Source: Lycocorax pyrrhopterus obiensis
Taxonomy: Eukaryota; Chordata; Aves; Passeriformes; Paradisaeidae
Reading direction: 5' to 3'
Assembly: GCA_014706295.1 (NCBI GenBank)
Contig: JACSVZ010000002.1
Coordinates: forward strand, 58,675,617 to 58,739,616
Length of the DNA stretch: 64,000 nt
The notes below the pieces were generated by a model. That model saw only the letters and a list, made by a program, of their open reading frames with translations. It ran no database searches and was not told where the DNA came from. Positions 1 through 12,600 of the stretch are shown piece after piece; within the stretch, counting starts at the first letter, position 1, and every line of letters starts with the position of its first letter. A program made the position numbers and the translations under genes.

Positions 1-164
1 AGACAGCACTGATGCTGTGCCAGTGCTGCTCAGCAATAGACAAAACACTGGTGTGTTATCAACACCTTTCCAGCTACAAAGGCAAAGCACAGCACTGTGA
101 GGGCTGCTAAAAGGGAAAATGAACTCCAGCTCAGCCAGACCCAATACGCTTGACCAGAAGGCCG

Positions 165-442
165 AGAGAGGTGATGCTCACTCTCTACTCTGCCCTCATG
201 AGAGCCCACCTGGAGAGCTGTGTCCAGCTCTGGGACCCCCAGCACAAGAAAGGCATGCACCTGCTGGAGCAAGTCCAGGCGAGGGCCATGAATATGGTCG
301 GTGGATGACCTCTTCCTGGAAATGTTCAAGGCCAGGTTGTATGTGGTTTTGAGCAACCTGGTCTAGTGGAAGGTGTCCCTGCCCATGGCAGAGGGGTTGA
401 AACTTGATGAGCTTTCCAACCCAAACCATTCTGTGATCCTAT
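165..442 (+). mobile_element. CR1 LINE 3' fragment, internally deleted
   Basis: The segment reads CTGGAGAGCTGTGTCCAGCT, a hallmark of the CR1 reverse-transcriptase C-terminus, and then jumps to the CR1 3' end (ggtgtccctgcccatggcag) and finishes cattctgtgatcctat. The middle of the 3' region is missing. It lies in the intron just before the first exon in the window. Confidence 0.8.
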
Positions 443-507
443 AAACCTGCTCACTTGCGTCTAGATAGGCATATTCAGTATATCAATGGACTGAATCTTT
501 ATTTTAG

Positions 508-660
508 GGTGATACTGGAGTCACTGGATCAATAGGCCCCAAAGGAGAAGCTGGCCCTATTGGGTCTCCTGGAAAACCTGGACCACCAGGACCTCCTGGG
601 CCTCCTGGGCCCCCTGGACCTCCTGGACCACCAGGACTAAGTTACAGCTTGGGATTTGAG
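508..660 (+). CDS. COL15A1: COL15A1 exon (1st in window): long Gly-Pro-Pro run and start of an interruption
   Basis: Acceptor attttag precedes 508 and donor gtattt follows 660. The 51 codons begin [10 protein letters not shown], pass through about seven consecutive GPP-type triplets, and end in the non-collagenous LSYSLGFE. Phase is 0 at both ends. The GPP run should be a very stable triple-helix block just before a flexible interruption. Confidence 0.93.
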
Positions 661-3600
661 GTATTTTGCTATTCTGCAATTTGTTGTCACTCTGGTTGTA
701 TTTCCACCGGAGTAAAGACAGTGTGACCCCCTGTATATTTCACAGGTATTTAAGGCTGAATTGATGACAGAGTAACTTGTTCTAGATTGAAATTTGCCAA
801 GAAGTGTAAATACAGAGACACATGTTGGTCATTTCTGACCTCATGATCTGTTCTACTTAGAACAAAAATGTTCCATTAAAAATATAAAATTGCAGCTGTT
901 ACTTTTTCTACTTCTGAGAATAATACCTGCATCACTTAAAAATATGAGACTGGGCAAGGTCAAGATGAGTTTTACACATCATATGAGAATTGCTCATTTG
1001 GATAATGTTGTTGGAGTGGAAAGTGGCTTTGCAGTAAAAAAAGGCAATGGAAGAATGCCCAGGTTCAAGAATTAGAGCTGCTGCATTAACATGTTTGTGA
1101 AGACAGGTCAAGAAATTGTCAATATCAATATTCATATTGGTGTCTTCCCTTTTCTTTTTCCTTTTTTTCCATGCACTTTTCAATTCTAATTTAGCTGTTT
1201 TGCTCAGAAAAGTCTTTCCAGAGTTTTTTTATGTCATGGGATGTAAAGTTTGCACAGTAATGCAGGGCAGTCTCATCAGAGAAGTAAGAATGTTTGACCA
1301 AAACTACTGGCCATCTGTAGAACTGCTGCAGTAAAGTGGTGGTGTTTAAAAGATACCAGTTTGCTTACATGTTTCTCTTAGTATCTACCCCAACTCTTCT
1401 GTATTTTTCTTTTCTTTACTCTACAGACACTTCGAGGTGTCACAGACGTGACCACTAATGCTTGTTTAGAGACCTAATTTGCTTTCTGATGTCTGACGAA
1501 AGAATATTGTACTGTATACACTACTGGTTAATAATCTCACTAATGTCAGTGAATTTCAATGGACAAAAAATATCTCTAGCAGTTCATAAGTTCTTAATTG
1601 CCAGCACTGAACCTGTTAGCAGGGAACAGCATGAAGTCTAAGCACACAAACAGCCCTCTGCCTTATCTTAGGCATGCTACAAAGGCTGGTACAGAATCTC
1701 CCCTGAATAAATACCTACTTACCTCAGAATGAGTTAGGGACCACTGGCAAATCACATCTTCATCCCAGGCCTGGTCTGCGTTTTAGCCCAGAATGATGGC
1801 TTCTCTGACTTCCAGTCATCTTCTGAGACCTGTAAGGACCCATTCTTAAGAGATTCTCCACTTTTCCCCTTTCTCACTATTTGAGTAGAAGGCAACATGC
1901 CCTTATTATGTCAACAAAGAGTTCTCCTGAAATTAGGTGCTTAGGATCAAATTCTGCCACTTTTGATACCTAAGTCTCAGAGGAGCAAACTTAGCAGATG
2001 AGCAGGAGAGAGTGAAAACTTGGAGTCCCTACTTTTACAGATGCAAATGCAGAAAGATCTGAGCACTAACTGCAGTAACAGTATCTTGACTGGCTTCATC
2101 TTAAACTTTATCTAGTCCAAACAAAATTGGCATGATTGTCATTTCCCTGAGAGGAATACTACTGTAAACAGGCTTGCTAGCTGTAGCTGATCTTTTGGAT
2201 GCCCACCCCTGCCATCTGTTGAGGCAGCACCATGGTCTGCCAGTTTGTTAGGGTGCCACTACCTTTTGGATGGCAGTCTGTTTATTGCTGTAAGGCTGTT
2301 TCTGCAAAACACTCCTGTTAGCACTTGTTAGCATCTGTGATCAGCTATGTGCAAAAACCAAATGGCATGGTGTTTGCTGGCACTTATGCTTGCCAAAAGA
2401 ACAGTTTGAGCTGCAGAAGGTACCTGGTAAACCCATTAAAAACATGCAGATGTCAAAAGAGATGATGTGTTATATAAAGCAAGCATCAAGCACTCTCTTA
2501 AAGCGAAAAACAGACTGGCACAGTGCAGTCAAGGGAAAGGACCCAGAAACACAGTTTGTGGTTTACTCTAAGTGATGAATGTTTGGTTAAACAGGCCAAA
2601 GAGAATATGAGGAGATTTTCTGCTGGTATTTGATACACTGATTGCTGATGGAGGAGCAGAATGAAAGTCTGAATAACATTCAGTCAGTCTCAGGTGAAGT
2701 GGCACAGAAGGTCTCTTGCCTTGGTCCCCCAAAAAGAAGGAACTGATTCCAGCTGTGCATTCCTTCTGCTTCTCTTACTCTTGTGGAGTTGGCAGAAATG
2801 GTCGGAAGAACAGGATCTGTCTTTTTCAGTGGAGTCGGGTCAGATGGTGTTTTCCATACCTTTGGCGTAAAGCTGTCATTCGATAGTAGCTGAGGGTCAT
2901 CTAATTGGTGTCTCCCCTTTCCCTTACACCGCCTCCTGAGGGCATCACAACTGTGCTAAGCTGGGCCATTCCAAGTCACCAACTGGCAGGAAGCTAAGCA
3001 GGCCAGGAGTATGGGTCCTCTAAACATGGTAAGCTGACGCAAGGGCTTGTCGTCACTAGGAGGTGGAGATTCTCCTTTGCTCCTGTTCCTTCTCCCATCT
3101 GCAGACATTCCTGGCACATGTCTGCCCTTCACATGCACTAACACTCAGTATGCCATCAATTCTTCCACAACCCAATTTAATTTACTAAAATTTTAGGGAA
3201 CACTTGCACCGCAAAGGTAACATATTTTCTGCCATTTTAGTGATCTAAAGGAAAGTGAGGGGATTCAACACATGACGCTGATGTTGCAAATGAAGGCTGT
3301 ATGTCTGTGAGTAGCGAAGTGAAACAAAGAAAAGATTAAGATCTTCTCTTTTCAGGAAAAGGAAACAAATAAGCCAGCACAGCTGCAACTAAAACTGCAG
3401 CTTAAAGCAAATGGACAGTTCCCTGCTGGCATGGTTCATCCGGATGTTTTGAAGCACAGTCTGACGAGTTTAGACTAGGCATAAACCAAGGGATAGGAAC
3501 ATGACAGGTGCTGGGCCTGAAACAAGAAATTATGGCAGCCTGCAGTTTTATTTCTTTGCTGCTTTGGAATTGGTAGCTCCTGCTTCTGCCATGGGTCTGG

Positions 3601-6600
3601 AATGTCATAGAACAATGAAAGCTGGAGGGAGATTGCTGCTTTCTGTGTAGCTTCCTTTAAAACTACTAAAAAATCTCCATGGGAAATATGGAGGCTGCTC
3701 TCATGGACTCCCACTACACAGAGACTTCTTTCTGAAGTCAGCAGAGGGCAATGGAAATGGACGGTGGCCTGGAGCAGATGACCTATAATTAAAGTCTCAG
3801 GGAACTGAACTTGCTTAGTCTGGAGAACACTTAACCTTCATCTCTGGAATGTTCCGAGGCCTGAGGTTCCAAAGCCCTAAACATCCTGATTGGAATTCGG
3901 TGTTGACACCGCTTTTGACAAGAAGTTGGGGCAGGCGGCCTCTGAGAGCCCTTTCAACATAATTGATTCTACAATTTGGTAGTGGAACTTTTATTTCTCC
4001 TCAATTTCATTAAGCAGTATTTTAGGCAGGAGTTCAACATCCAACTGTGAGAATTGGGAAGAACCTTTATTGGTGAAAAGTGATTGCTGCTCTTGACAAA
4101 CTGTTTGCAAGTTCTTGCTGCCATAAATCAGTTCTGGTAACCCTTACTAGTTAGTGTTTCTGTAGCTGAGTGGCAGGTAAATGCTACACAGAAAAATACT
4201 GTTAAAAGTGTGCTTAAACACAGTACAGGCTGCTTCACTTCTGCCTGATGCTCTTCAGCCTGAAGTCCTGGAGCAATGGTGTCAAGTTGGCAAGACAGTA
4301 AAGACCAGAGATTCTGTAAGGAAGACCAACATGTTTTTATCACATTTGAGCAGAGCCTATCACCAGGACATCATCCATTTGCCTCAGAAAAAAAGCTAAT
4401 GAGGAAAGATAAAAATATTTGTGTTCAGTATGTTTCCAGTTTTTACAGAACTTCAGAAAACAGAGCAGTTGAAAAAAAAAAAAAAAAAACCAGAAAAAAA
4501 CCCCCAAAAGATAAATTCTTAAATTCTGTAGCATTTTGTCTTTTCCATTAGGATATGGAAGGATCAGGTAGCATTGACCTGTTAAGTGAATCAAGAATTC
4601 TCGGATCAAGGGGGCCAAAGGTAAGTGGGTGTTTCAGAGGAGGGAAGTATAATTTGTTGTTGGGTTGTTTGGTTTGTTTTGGGGTTTTTTTCAAAACAAA
4701 AGTTTCCTCTTTTCTGCTTTTTGGAAACACATAGCCCCAGTCAGCCGTAGGTTGAGAGTCACTGAGCTGAAATGGATTCACTTGTCCTAGAATGTCATTA
4801 CAATAACTGTGTCCTCCAAAGAATCAGAATGGTATTTCTCTGATACCTCATTAGCTAATGATTTTTAGATCCTGCTCTGATATATTTTTGAGATATTAAA
4901 GGGTGAAATAAGGGTTTTCATGTTATCTAGCTCTCTATTTCTTCTTTCACCCTGATTCCCTTCTCGCATATGAAGGTGAATCACACATACGAAGATGAAA
5001 CTGAAATGTTATCGTTTGACAATCAAATGTTCGTAATCTGACATGCCACTTTTAAACTAAAAAATTGTTCCCAGTAGTGTGGAAGCAATGTCACAGACAA
5101 AGGGATGCTTTTTTCTTCATCACTGTGTCTCAGGAGATTTTTTGCTAGTGTGGGCCACTTAAATCAAGTAGGGAATATGGGAATATAATGTATCAGTACC
5201 TACCGGATCATTTGGATTTATTGTCATTCTTAACAATAGAAGGAGCTCCAGTGGTTTAGCCTGGCAACAAAAGGAGACAAAGGTATGATCCAGTAGCTGG
5301 TTATGAGTCTCTGAGGGGCAACTGTAAATATGGAGAAGCCAAACTGTTCCTTGTAGTGCCAGATGGTGCAGCAAGAGACAGTGGTCACAGTTTGCAGCTT
5401 GCGTTGTTCAGGCTAAGCCTTAGGAGAAGGCTGTTCACTAGGAGGCTGGTGCAGGACTAGGGCAATTTGCCCAGGGGGGTTGCAGAAGATCTGATCTTGA
5501 CGTTATCAAGACTTTGCTGGACAGAGACATGACTGACCTGATCTGAAGCTGGTGGCAGTTCTGCTTCAGGGGAGTGATTTGGTTTGATGGCCTCCACAGG
5601 CCTGTGGAAGCCTGTGTCTGTGATTCCATGAATCATCAGAAACCAACTGAACCTTGGAGACAGGAGTGACTTTGAGCAGCTCTTTACAGTGTTGGCTTAA
5701 AGTACTAGTAATTGTGAGTCAGTGAAGTTGCAGCTGATAGCTTAGAGAATTTTGCTTCCTCTTACGTCTTTTCCTAGATACTAAAAATAGCACAAAAATA
5801 CAAAAATAAGTATTGAATCTGTTAGCTGAAACAAGGAGGTGTCCAAAACCAGGGCATTCTGACCTGCCTTAGTCACAGCCTTACTCTCACATTTGGTTTT
5901 ATAACAGGCCTTGTTTCCAAGTCACTCAGCTACAAATATTTTTAAATTGTCTTGTTGCAGTTGAACAAAATTTTCCTGTTACTGCTTAATTATTCTGCAA
6001 AGTCTGAGTCAGTAAATAAGGTAGATGAGAAAAAGAAGATAAGAAAAATAAGAATTTTGCTGTAATCATGAACATGCTTTTACATAGTTCCTGGTCATGT
6101 GTTATGGGCCATTTACACCTTACCACAACTCCAGAGTACCCAATGGTGTTTAGGTGAAAACAGAGTATCTGCTTCTAAGGGGGCTGCAACTCAAAACAGC
6201 CGCTAGGAAATAAATTACATTTATTGGCACCATCTTTGTTAAGATTTTTGTTCATCTCTAATCAGAAAGTGGTGGTTGTGTTTTGAAGTAGAAATATCAG
6301 ATTTATTTTTTCTGACGACTTCAGCTCTCATTTCCAGGGTTTCTATTCTTTTTCTTCCACAGATCAGTGTAAAGTTTCACTGGTGTTTTCTCATTATTTA
6401 GCATTACCATTTATTAGTGTCTTCATATTCCAGACAAAGACAACTCAATCACTTCGCTGAATTCCTTTCTCTTCCATTCAACTTTCTAAAATGACCAATA
6501 ATGAACTGCTGTCGATTTCACCATCAAAGAGTCATAATTGTACTTTACAACCGGTGTCAATGAGAGGAATTTGAATTTCCAAACGTTTTTTGAAATATAC

Positions 6601-9600
6601 ATTTTGGGAAACTGCTTTTAAACCTAGCAAGACTGTGCTGCCTCTAAACTGGTAGCATACCTTAATTTCAGCCAAGAAAGCAAATTCAAGAAATTATAAG
6701 CAGTTGAAAACAATCTCTTGCAAAAAAATGCACTTGGATAAATTTACTTCTAATATTTTCTAAAAGTATGTATAGCATGCAGTGAGAGCACTAAAGTTGT
6801 CTTTGTAAGAAAAAGAAATCTTTAGATCTTTCCATGATAACGTAGAGCAAGGCAGTATTTAACAGAACAACAACCCTAAAACAATGCTTACATTTTATTG
6901 CTCTCTGTTATATTACAGGTCTCCAGCATTGTTTTTGTAACAGTTGTGTTTGTAAATTAAATTTTTTTCTGAAAAAAATTTATTTTGAAATGCCGTGTGG
7001 ATTTACCAGTAAATTCAGTGTATTTTTATAGGGTTCTGCAGGAAGACATGGACAGCATGGACCATTAGGACCAAAGGTAAAAACACTTCAAAGCTAACCT
7101 ATATTGCTTTGGCATTTATTTTTTATATCTTTTTATTTCTATATTCCCAGAATTTGCCTGAACATAACAGCTTTCATTTAAGATTCATGTACTGATTAAG
7201 TGTGGGACAAATTTTGTTCCCATTCACTCTGGGTATCTATCCAGAATGTGCATTATTAGAATTATTTCACACCCAACAAGAGCAGTGAGTAAATACTAAC
7301 TGGGCTGTTACATTCCATGGCATCTTTGTTAAATTTTTTTAGGACAATTGGCAATTTCTCTTTGTTGCTCATTTATACATCATTCTGGTTTCCAACATAT
7401 ATGCAGTTGAAAGAGAAATCTGCATTAGAAGGCCTCCTAATCCCAGAAAGTGATAGGAAAACATTCTGGAAGGTGCAGGGGGGAAGAAGGGAGGAGCAAT
7501 GCCTACTTCATCTTGGTTTTAATTTGAGCTCAGAAGTGACTGAATTTTTCCACTTTGATGCTGCTACTGGTTGTGTTGCCCATGAGGAAAAAATGAAGAG
7601 ATTAAACATCCCAGAAGAAAAGGGCAGATTTGCAGAATGGATCCTTAGACAGGAAAAGACTTTTCTTATTCCTACATAAAGTACCACTCAGGTTAATAGT
7701 ACAGCATGACAACACCTTAAATGTGAAGTTCAAGAAATTCAAAGTCTTCATTGCCCTGGGAAATAACAGTAGCATTGAAAGAGAAGGAAATTGAAGATGA
7801 GAAGTGGCAGTCCCCATCCTCTCTCCATGAAATTTTCACCTGAGCTTACACCCAGGATTAATCACTGACTGCCCATTGCCAGCAATAACTGCATGCACCT
7901 GATTCATAGGACAACAGCCACCAAAGATCTGGCCAGCCCCCTCTGTCTAGAGTCTGTAGAGCTCAGCTTCCAGGGCTGAAAAAAGTCCCTTCATTGGGTA
8001 CTACTCCTGTTAATGCTGGACGACATTTCTTATGAGTAACAAAATCGGCATTTGCACAACACGTGTTGGTGAGTGATACTGCGGTGGACTGGCAAGAATA
8101 GATGTGCTCTCACATGATGCTGCTCTGTGCACAGGAGTAGGTGCCGAGTCTCCATGCTCAAAATACATTTTTTGTTAAGAACTTATTCTCTGCCCTTAGC
8201 CAGAAATTTTGTTTCAAAGTAATGCTGCTTCACAAAGATTTCAGAAATTGAGGTAGCATGACTCCTAGGATTTAGGAACTCGGCTGGAGCAGAAAAGATA
8301 GTCATAAACCTTGGCCAAGAGACTTCACCATCACCTTGGTTTAATCATGAGTCATTCATCCCCAAGATACAGGAGAAACAGAAAGGAACATGCTACTGCC
8401 TGACATTGTACAAAACCAGGTACACTACAGCAAAATTAATATAAAGTGGTTATAATACACTATCATTCTCATGGGGATGAATTTTACACCCACTTTTCAT
8501 GATTATAAATGACTTCACTAGGCAACAGCAGCAAAATACAACAACCACCCACTTTCCAAAACCAAGAGCTAATGCATCACGAGGAGTTGAAGGTATAGTT
8601 CTGTTTCATGCATCCTTCATCCTTCAAATACCCCAAACAAGTACAGCTGTCAGAGAAGACCAGCTATGATAAATTTTCTCTCTTTCCTTACAAGTAAGCA
8701 TGGATCCAAATTCTGCCTTCATTTTATTATTATGAAAAGCTGTTTTCATTAAAAAACAGTCTACAGTCTTCACACACTCTTGAGTACAAGAACTCCCAAA
8801 AAGCAGTAAGCATAATATTTGAGGCAATGACTGATTTATTCCAGTTTCTATTCTCTATCTCCAGTGAAATAAACTAAATTGGATGTTCTCTGTCTGTTAC
8901 AAAATCAAAGAACCATGTCTACTTAGTGCTAAAATCCTGCAGAATCAGTCCCAAAGGTGGAACAGTGCAGTGTTTGTTATTTCGCTCGTGGTTTGACGCA
9001 GTGCCCGGGTAGGTGGAGAGAGCAGCAGCGTGGGGGGACAGCGTTAGCTCTTTTGGAGGAAGATGGTGAGTCCTTTGTGGAGGCATGAGGTCATGGCTGC
9101 ATTGATAGATCTGGGGAATGCTACCATGTGCTGATTTCAGACATCAGAATGAGGGTTCATGCGTGTGGCTTGGTCGATGCTCAGCAAAAATAATTAGTCA
9201 TGACTACAAACTCTTTAGATGTGGGCGGGAACTGGGTGGTTAAAATCCCAGAACCTAACCACAAATGTATGCCGAGCGTCACTTTACCAAAAATGTGCCT
9301 TGTTTTTACTAATCATTTTACTCCATTTGGTTCCTTTGTTTTTAAGGAAAGTAACATACATGTTTAAAATCCTTATGATTACTGCTCACTTTAATACTTG
9401 AGCCCTACTGTGTCTCTGTTTCAGTGAGAAAGAGGCAACATAGGTGCACCAGGTTCAAAGGTGGGAAGTTTATTTAACCTGATCTAAAACCTCAGTTGTT
9501 TCTTTCCTCAGTTTCCTTTCATCTCTTAATGCACTTAGGGGATAATGAACATTTCTTGCTCTGTCAGCATATTAAAGCTCAGGATGGCTTCTCTGGGAAA

Positions 9601-12600
9601 AAAAACCGCTTTCTCTGGTGAATTATGAGTATCAGGAGCCAGTGTAACCTGGTGCTCAAGACTTCTGCTTAAAATGTGGTTAAAATTGCATCTAAAATTG
9701 CATCTAAAAGGTGCATGTCTTGGAAGGTGTCTTGTGAGGCCCTTTACATTTTCACCAGAACAAAAATGGAAATCAGCAAAGCTGAGACAGAAAACTAAGT
9801 TCCACGTGCCCCCTACTCCTTCATATGGTGGTGTGAACCTATCACCCCACACCAGTGTGCCCCACCCATGACACAGGTCTGTGCTACAGTAGTAGGCTCA
9901 TGCCTATCGTTTTCCCTGTCCATTCTGCTTTGAACTCCTCCTGGAGCCCACCCCAAAACTCCTGTTTGGGACTGTGCTGCTCCTTGCTGGTCCCTGTCTG
10001 ACCTGGGTGTCTTTTGCAGGCATAAGCCAGCAGAGAGCGCTGATGTGACTCATAGAAAATTAAGAAAATAAAATAAAATAAAAAACAAAATAAAATAAAA
10101 TAAAATAAAATAAAATAAAATAAAATAAAATAAAATATCCTTCTCCTGCATTTGGGACAGCACTGAAATCAAAACTTGGTCTAAGAAACAAGATAAATTC
10201 AGTTATGCTTGCTGAGTATTTACAAGAATATTATCACAGTCTTCTAGCAGCATCTGCTTGTTTATTTTTAAAAAATACCAACAATGTAACAGGACTTTAC
10301 TTGCCATAAATTCCATCTGCTGTACATATTTTGAGTGTTGTCATTTCACATAGATATTTGTCAGCATGATAATTAAAGCTGATGCATTGACACACAGGAC
10401 AGTAGTTTAACTCTTCTTAATCAGTTTGATACTATAGAATATTTTCTTTATTATTATGACTACATGCCCTTTCTTCTGAGGTCCTTTTTCTAGTAATTAT
10501 TGTTGTTTTATGTGATAGATGCATTTGAAATATGTATATATTTTTAGTGGAGTGACTACAGGGCTATTTAAAAAATAAGATAAACAAGCAATTTATCTCT
10601 TTAACCCTCAAACTAAAAAAGATCTTTGTCTTCTTGTATTTGAGCAATGAGCTACATTCTTAAAATATGAAGGGACTTAGAAATGAGGATGTCTCTGGAT
10701 ACATTAGTTGCAATAAAACATCTTACCTATCCTGGATCTTTTCTTCCCATTTAAATTTCATTAGGAAAATTAATGGGAAAAATTTTTCAGCATTTACAAT
10801 GGTAGGAAGCTGTCCTGCAAGTACCAACATGCCTGAAATGACAGCATTCTGTTGCAGAAATGCTGTTGGTCTGAGCTTATTTTCTCTGCCCATTTACCTT
10901 TGCTGCAGATAGATACTTATAATTTTCCACAAGCACTTGAGAGACTTATGTCCCAAGTACCATTTTTACTTGTCATGCAGATACCAAAATCCCAGTAATT
11001 GCTTTGATGCCTAAATTACATTAGCATTCAGACACCTTTTATCCTGCTTATAAAATTGTTTATGAAATGAAGAATAGAGTACTTCAGAAATCATACTTTA
11101 TTCCTGACCCACACGCTTCACTCGTCACTGACAAAAGACAGAAATAGCAGTGAGACTATACTTTCTTAATGAAGTAGACACATTAAATCTCGTATGATGG
11201 TACTATCTACTGCTAAAACCCAAAAACATTTTCTTGAAGCGAGCAAAAATTGAGAAACAAAACAGTATTTTCCAAAAAACAAAACAAAACAAAAAAACCC
11301 AAGCAAATTAAAAAAAAACCTTGAAGCCAAACAAAAAAACCCACACAAAACAAAACAAACATCCAACAACCCCACCAAAAAAACAAGCTAACAAACAAAT
11401 AAAAAGCCCCACTCTTAAAACAAAACAGGAGTAATTGGTCCCTTGGATGAATCATTAGGCTCCTCTGTGTCATTTCCTTTGCTCTTTCATATGACACAGA
11501 GAAAAACAGATTCAAAAAGTGTATCTCACTGTTTATCAGGTCCTTTAAGAATGTAGAGCCTTCTTTTATCCAGTTTTCTCAGGGCAAACTGCATTATCAT
11601 TACTGCTTCTGTTTTTCACATAGAACAGAGTAGCTGTCAGATTCCAGCAGTCATATACAGTCCTGTATTAAACTACAGCAGGGGATGTTTTTTGCCCCAC
11701 ATACTGACTCCTGTCTGCATCCAATGCCAATGTCTACATCCCTTCTCTTCCTCCAGCCTGAGAGTCACTTAACTAGAGGGTGGAAACAACTCATCAAATG
11801 TATTTCGGGGGAAAGCAACAAAATTCACCCTTTTGCTAAGCAGGGGTGCAAGCAGTGAAGAACGATTGAAGCTGCATTAAAAAAAAACGTAAGCCTGCTC
11901 TGGAGAGGGGGAAAGAGCAGGAGGAATGGAGAGAGCAGATGACTAATGAGATAATGAGCCTCCCCCAAACCTGCCCACCAGCCTGTTCAGAACTGTGTCG
12001 TGTCCATCCCCAGTGGCAGCCTCCTGCCTGTGTGAAACAATGCAGTTTAGAGAGGATAACAGTATGTTTGTTGTATATTATTGCTGTATTTGTTGTTGCA
12101 GGGGATGCCAGGCACAGACGGGAAACCAGGCTTTCCTGGCATTGCTGGGCGCCCTGGAGAAGTGGTGAGTAGGGTTACCATAGTCTGTGATCACCTAACA
12201 CACACTGGCTCCCAAACTTGCCTCTTAAAGATCAGTAGGAGCCCTACCAGTACTTGCTAGCAGAGTGTGAAGAGCTGGGGGTGTGTTTGTCCTGCTTAAC
12301 CTGGAGCAGTTACCTCAGATGCCGAACACAGGAGCAGGGTGTCCCTTGCCCATGCCTCCCTCATCAGTCAGAAGAGATACAGGCATCTCCAGAGGCTGGT
12401 TCTGGTCCCTCAATGCTGCCTCTGCTTTTAATTATTCAGAAATCAGCTCTGCCTTTAATTAGAGGAAAGCCAGCAGTCTCATAGGTGATTTTAATGTATT
12501 TCTCATGCTTAAGACCCTCAAGGATTACAGAGTGCTTTCCTTGGGAAGTCCAGTGGCTCGTCCCCTGGCGCCTTCCTCTCACTTGTGCCAGACAAACTGT

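Larger units (their letters stand above)
7077..12101 (+). other. COL15A1 intron with broken exon and A-rich repeats
   Basis: This 5-kb intron contains the broken 36-nt collagen exon, a (TAAAA)n array and an A-rich stretch, all listed separately. A small CpG cluster occurs at about 8980-9050 (six CpG in 70 bp, unusual here). A short tandem repeat of attgcatctaaa is at about 9684-9710. Nothing else stands out. Confidence 0.6.

Noticed and set aside
7317..7679. 120-codon plus-strand open frame in an intron
   Set aside because: No family features, no splice or promoter context, and composition like the surrounding intron. Probably chance.
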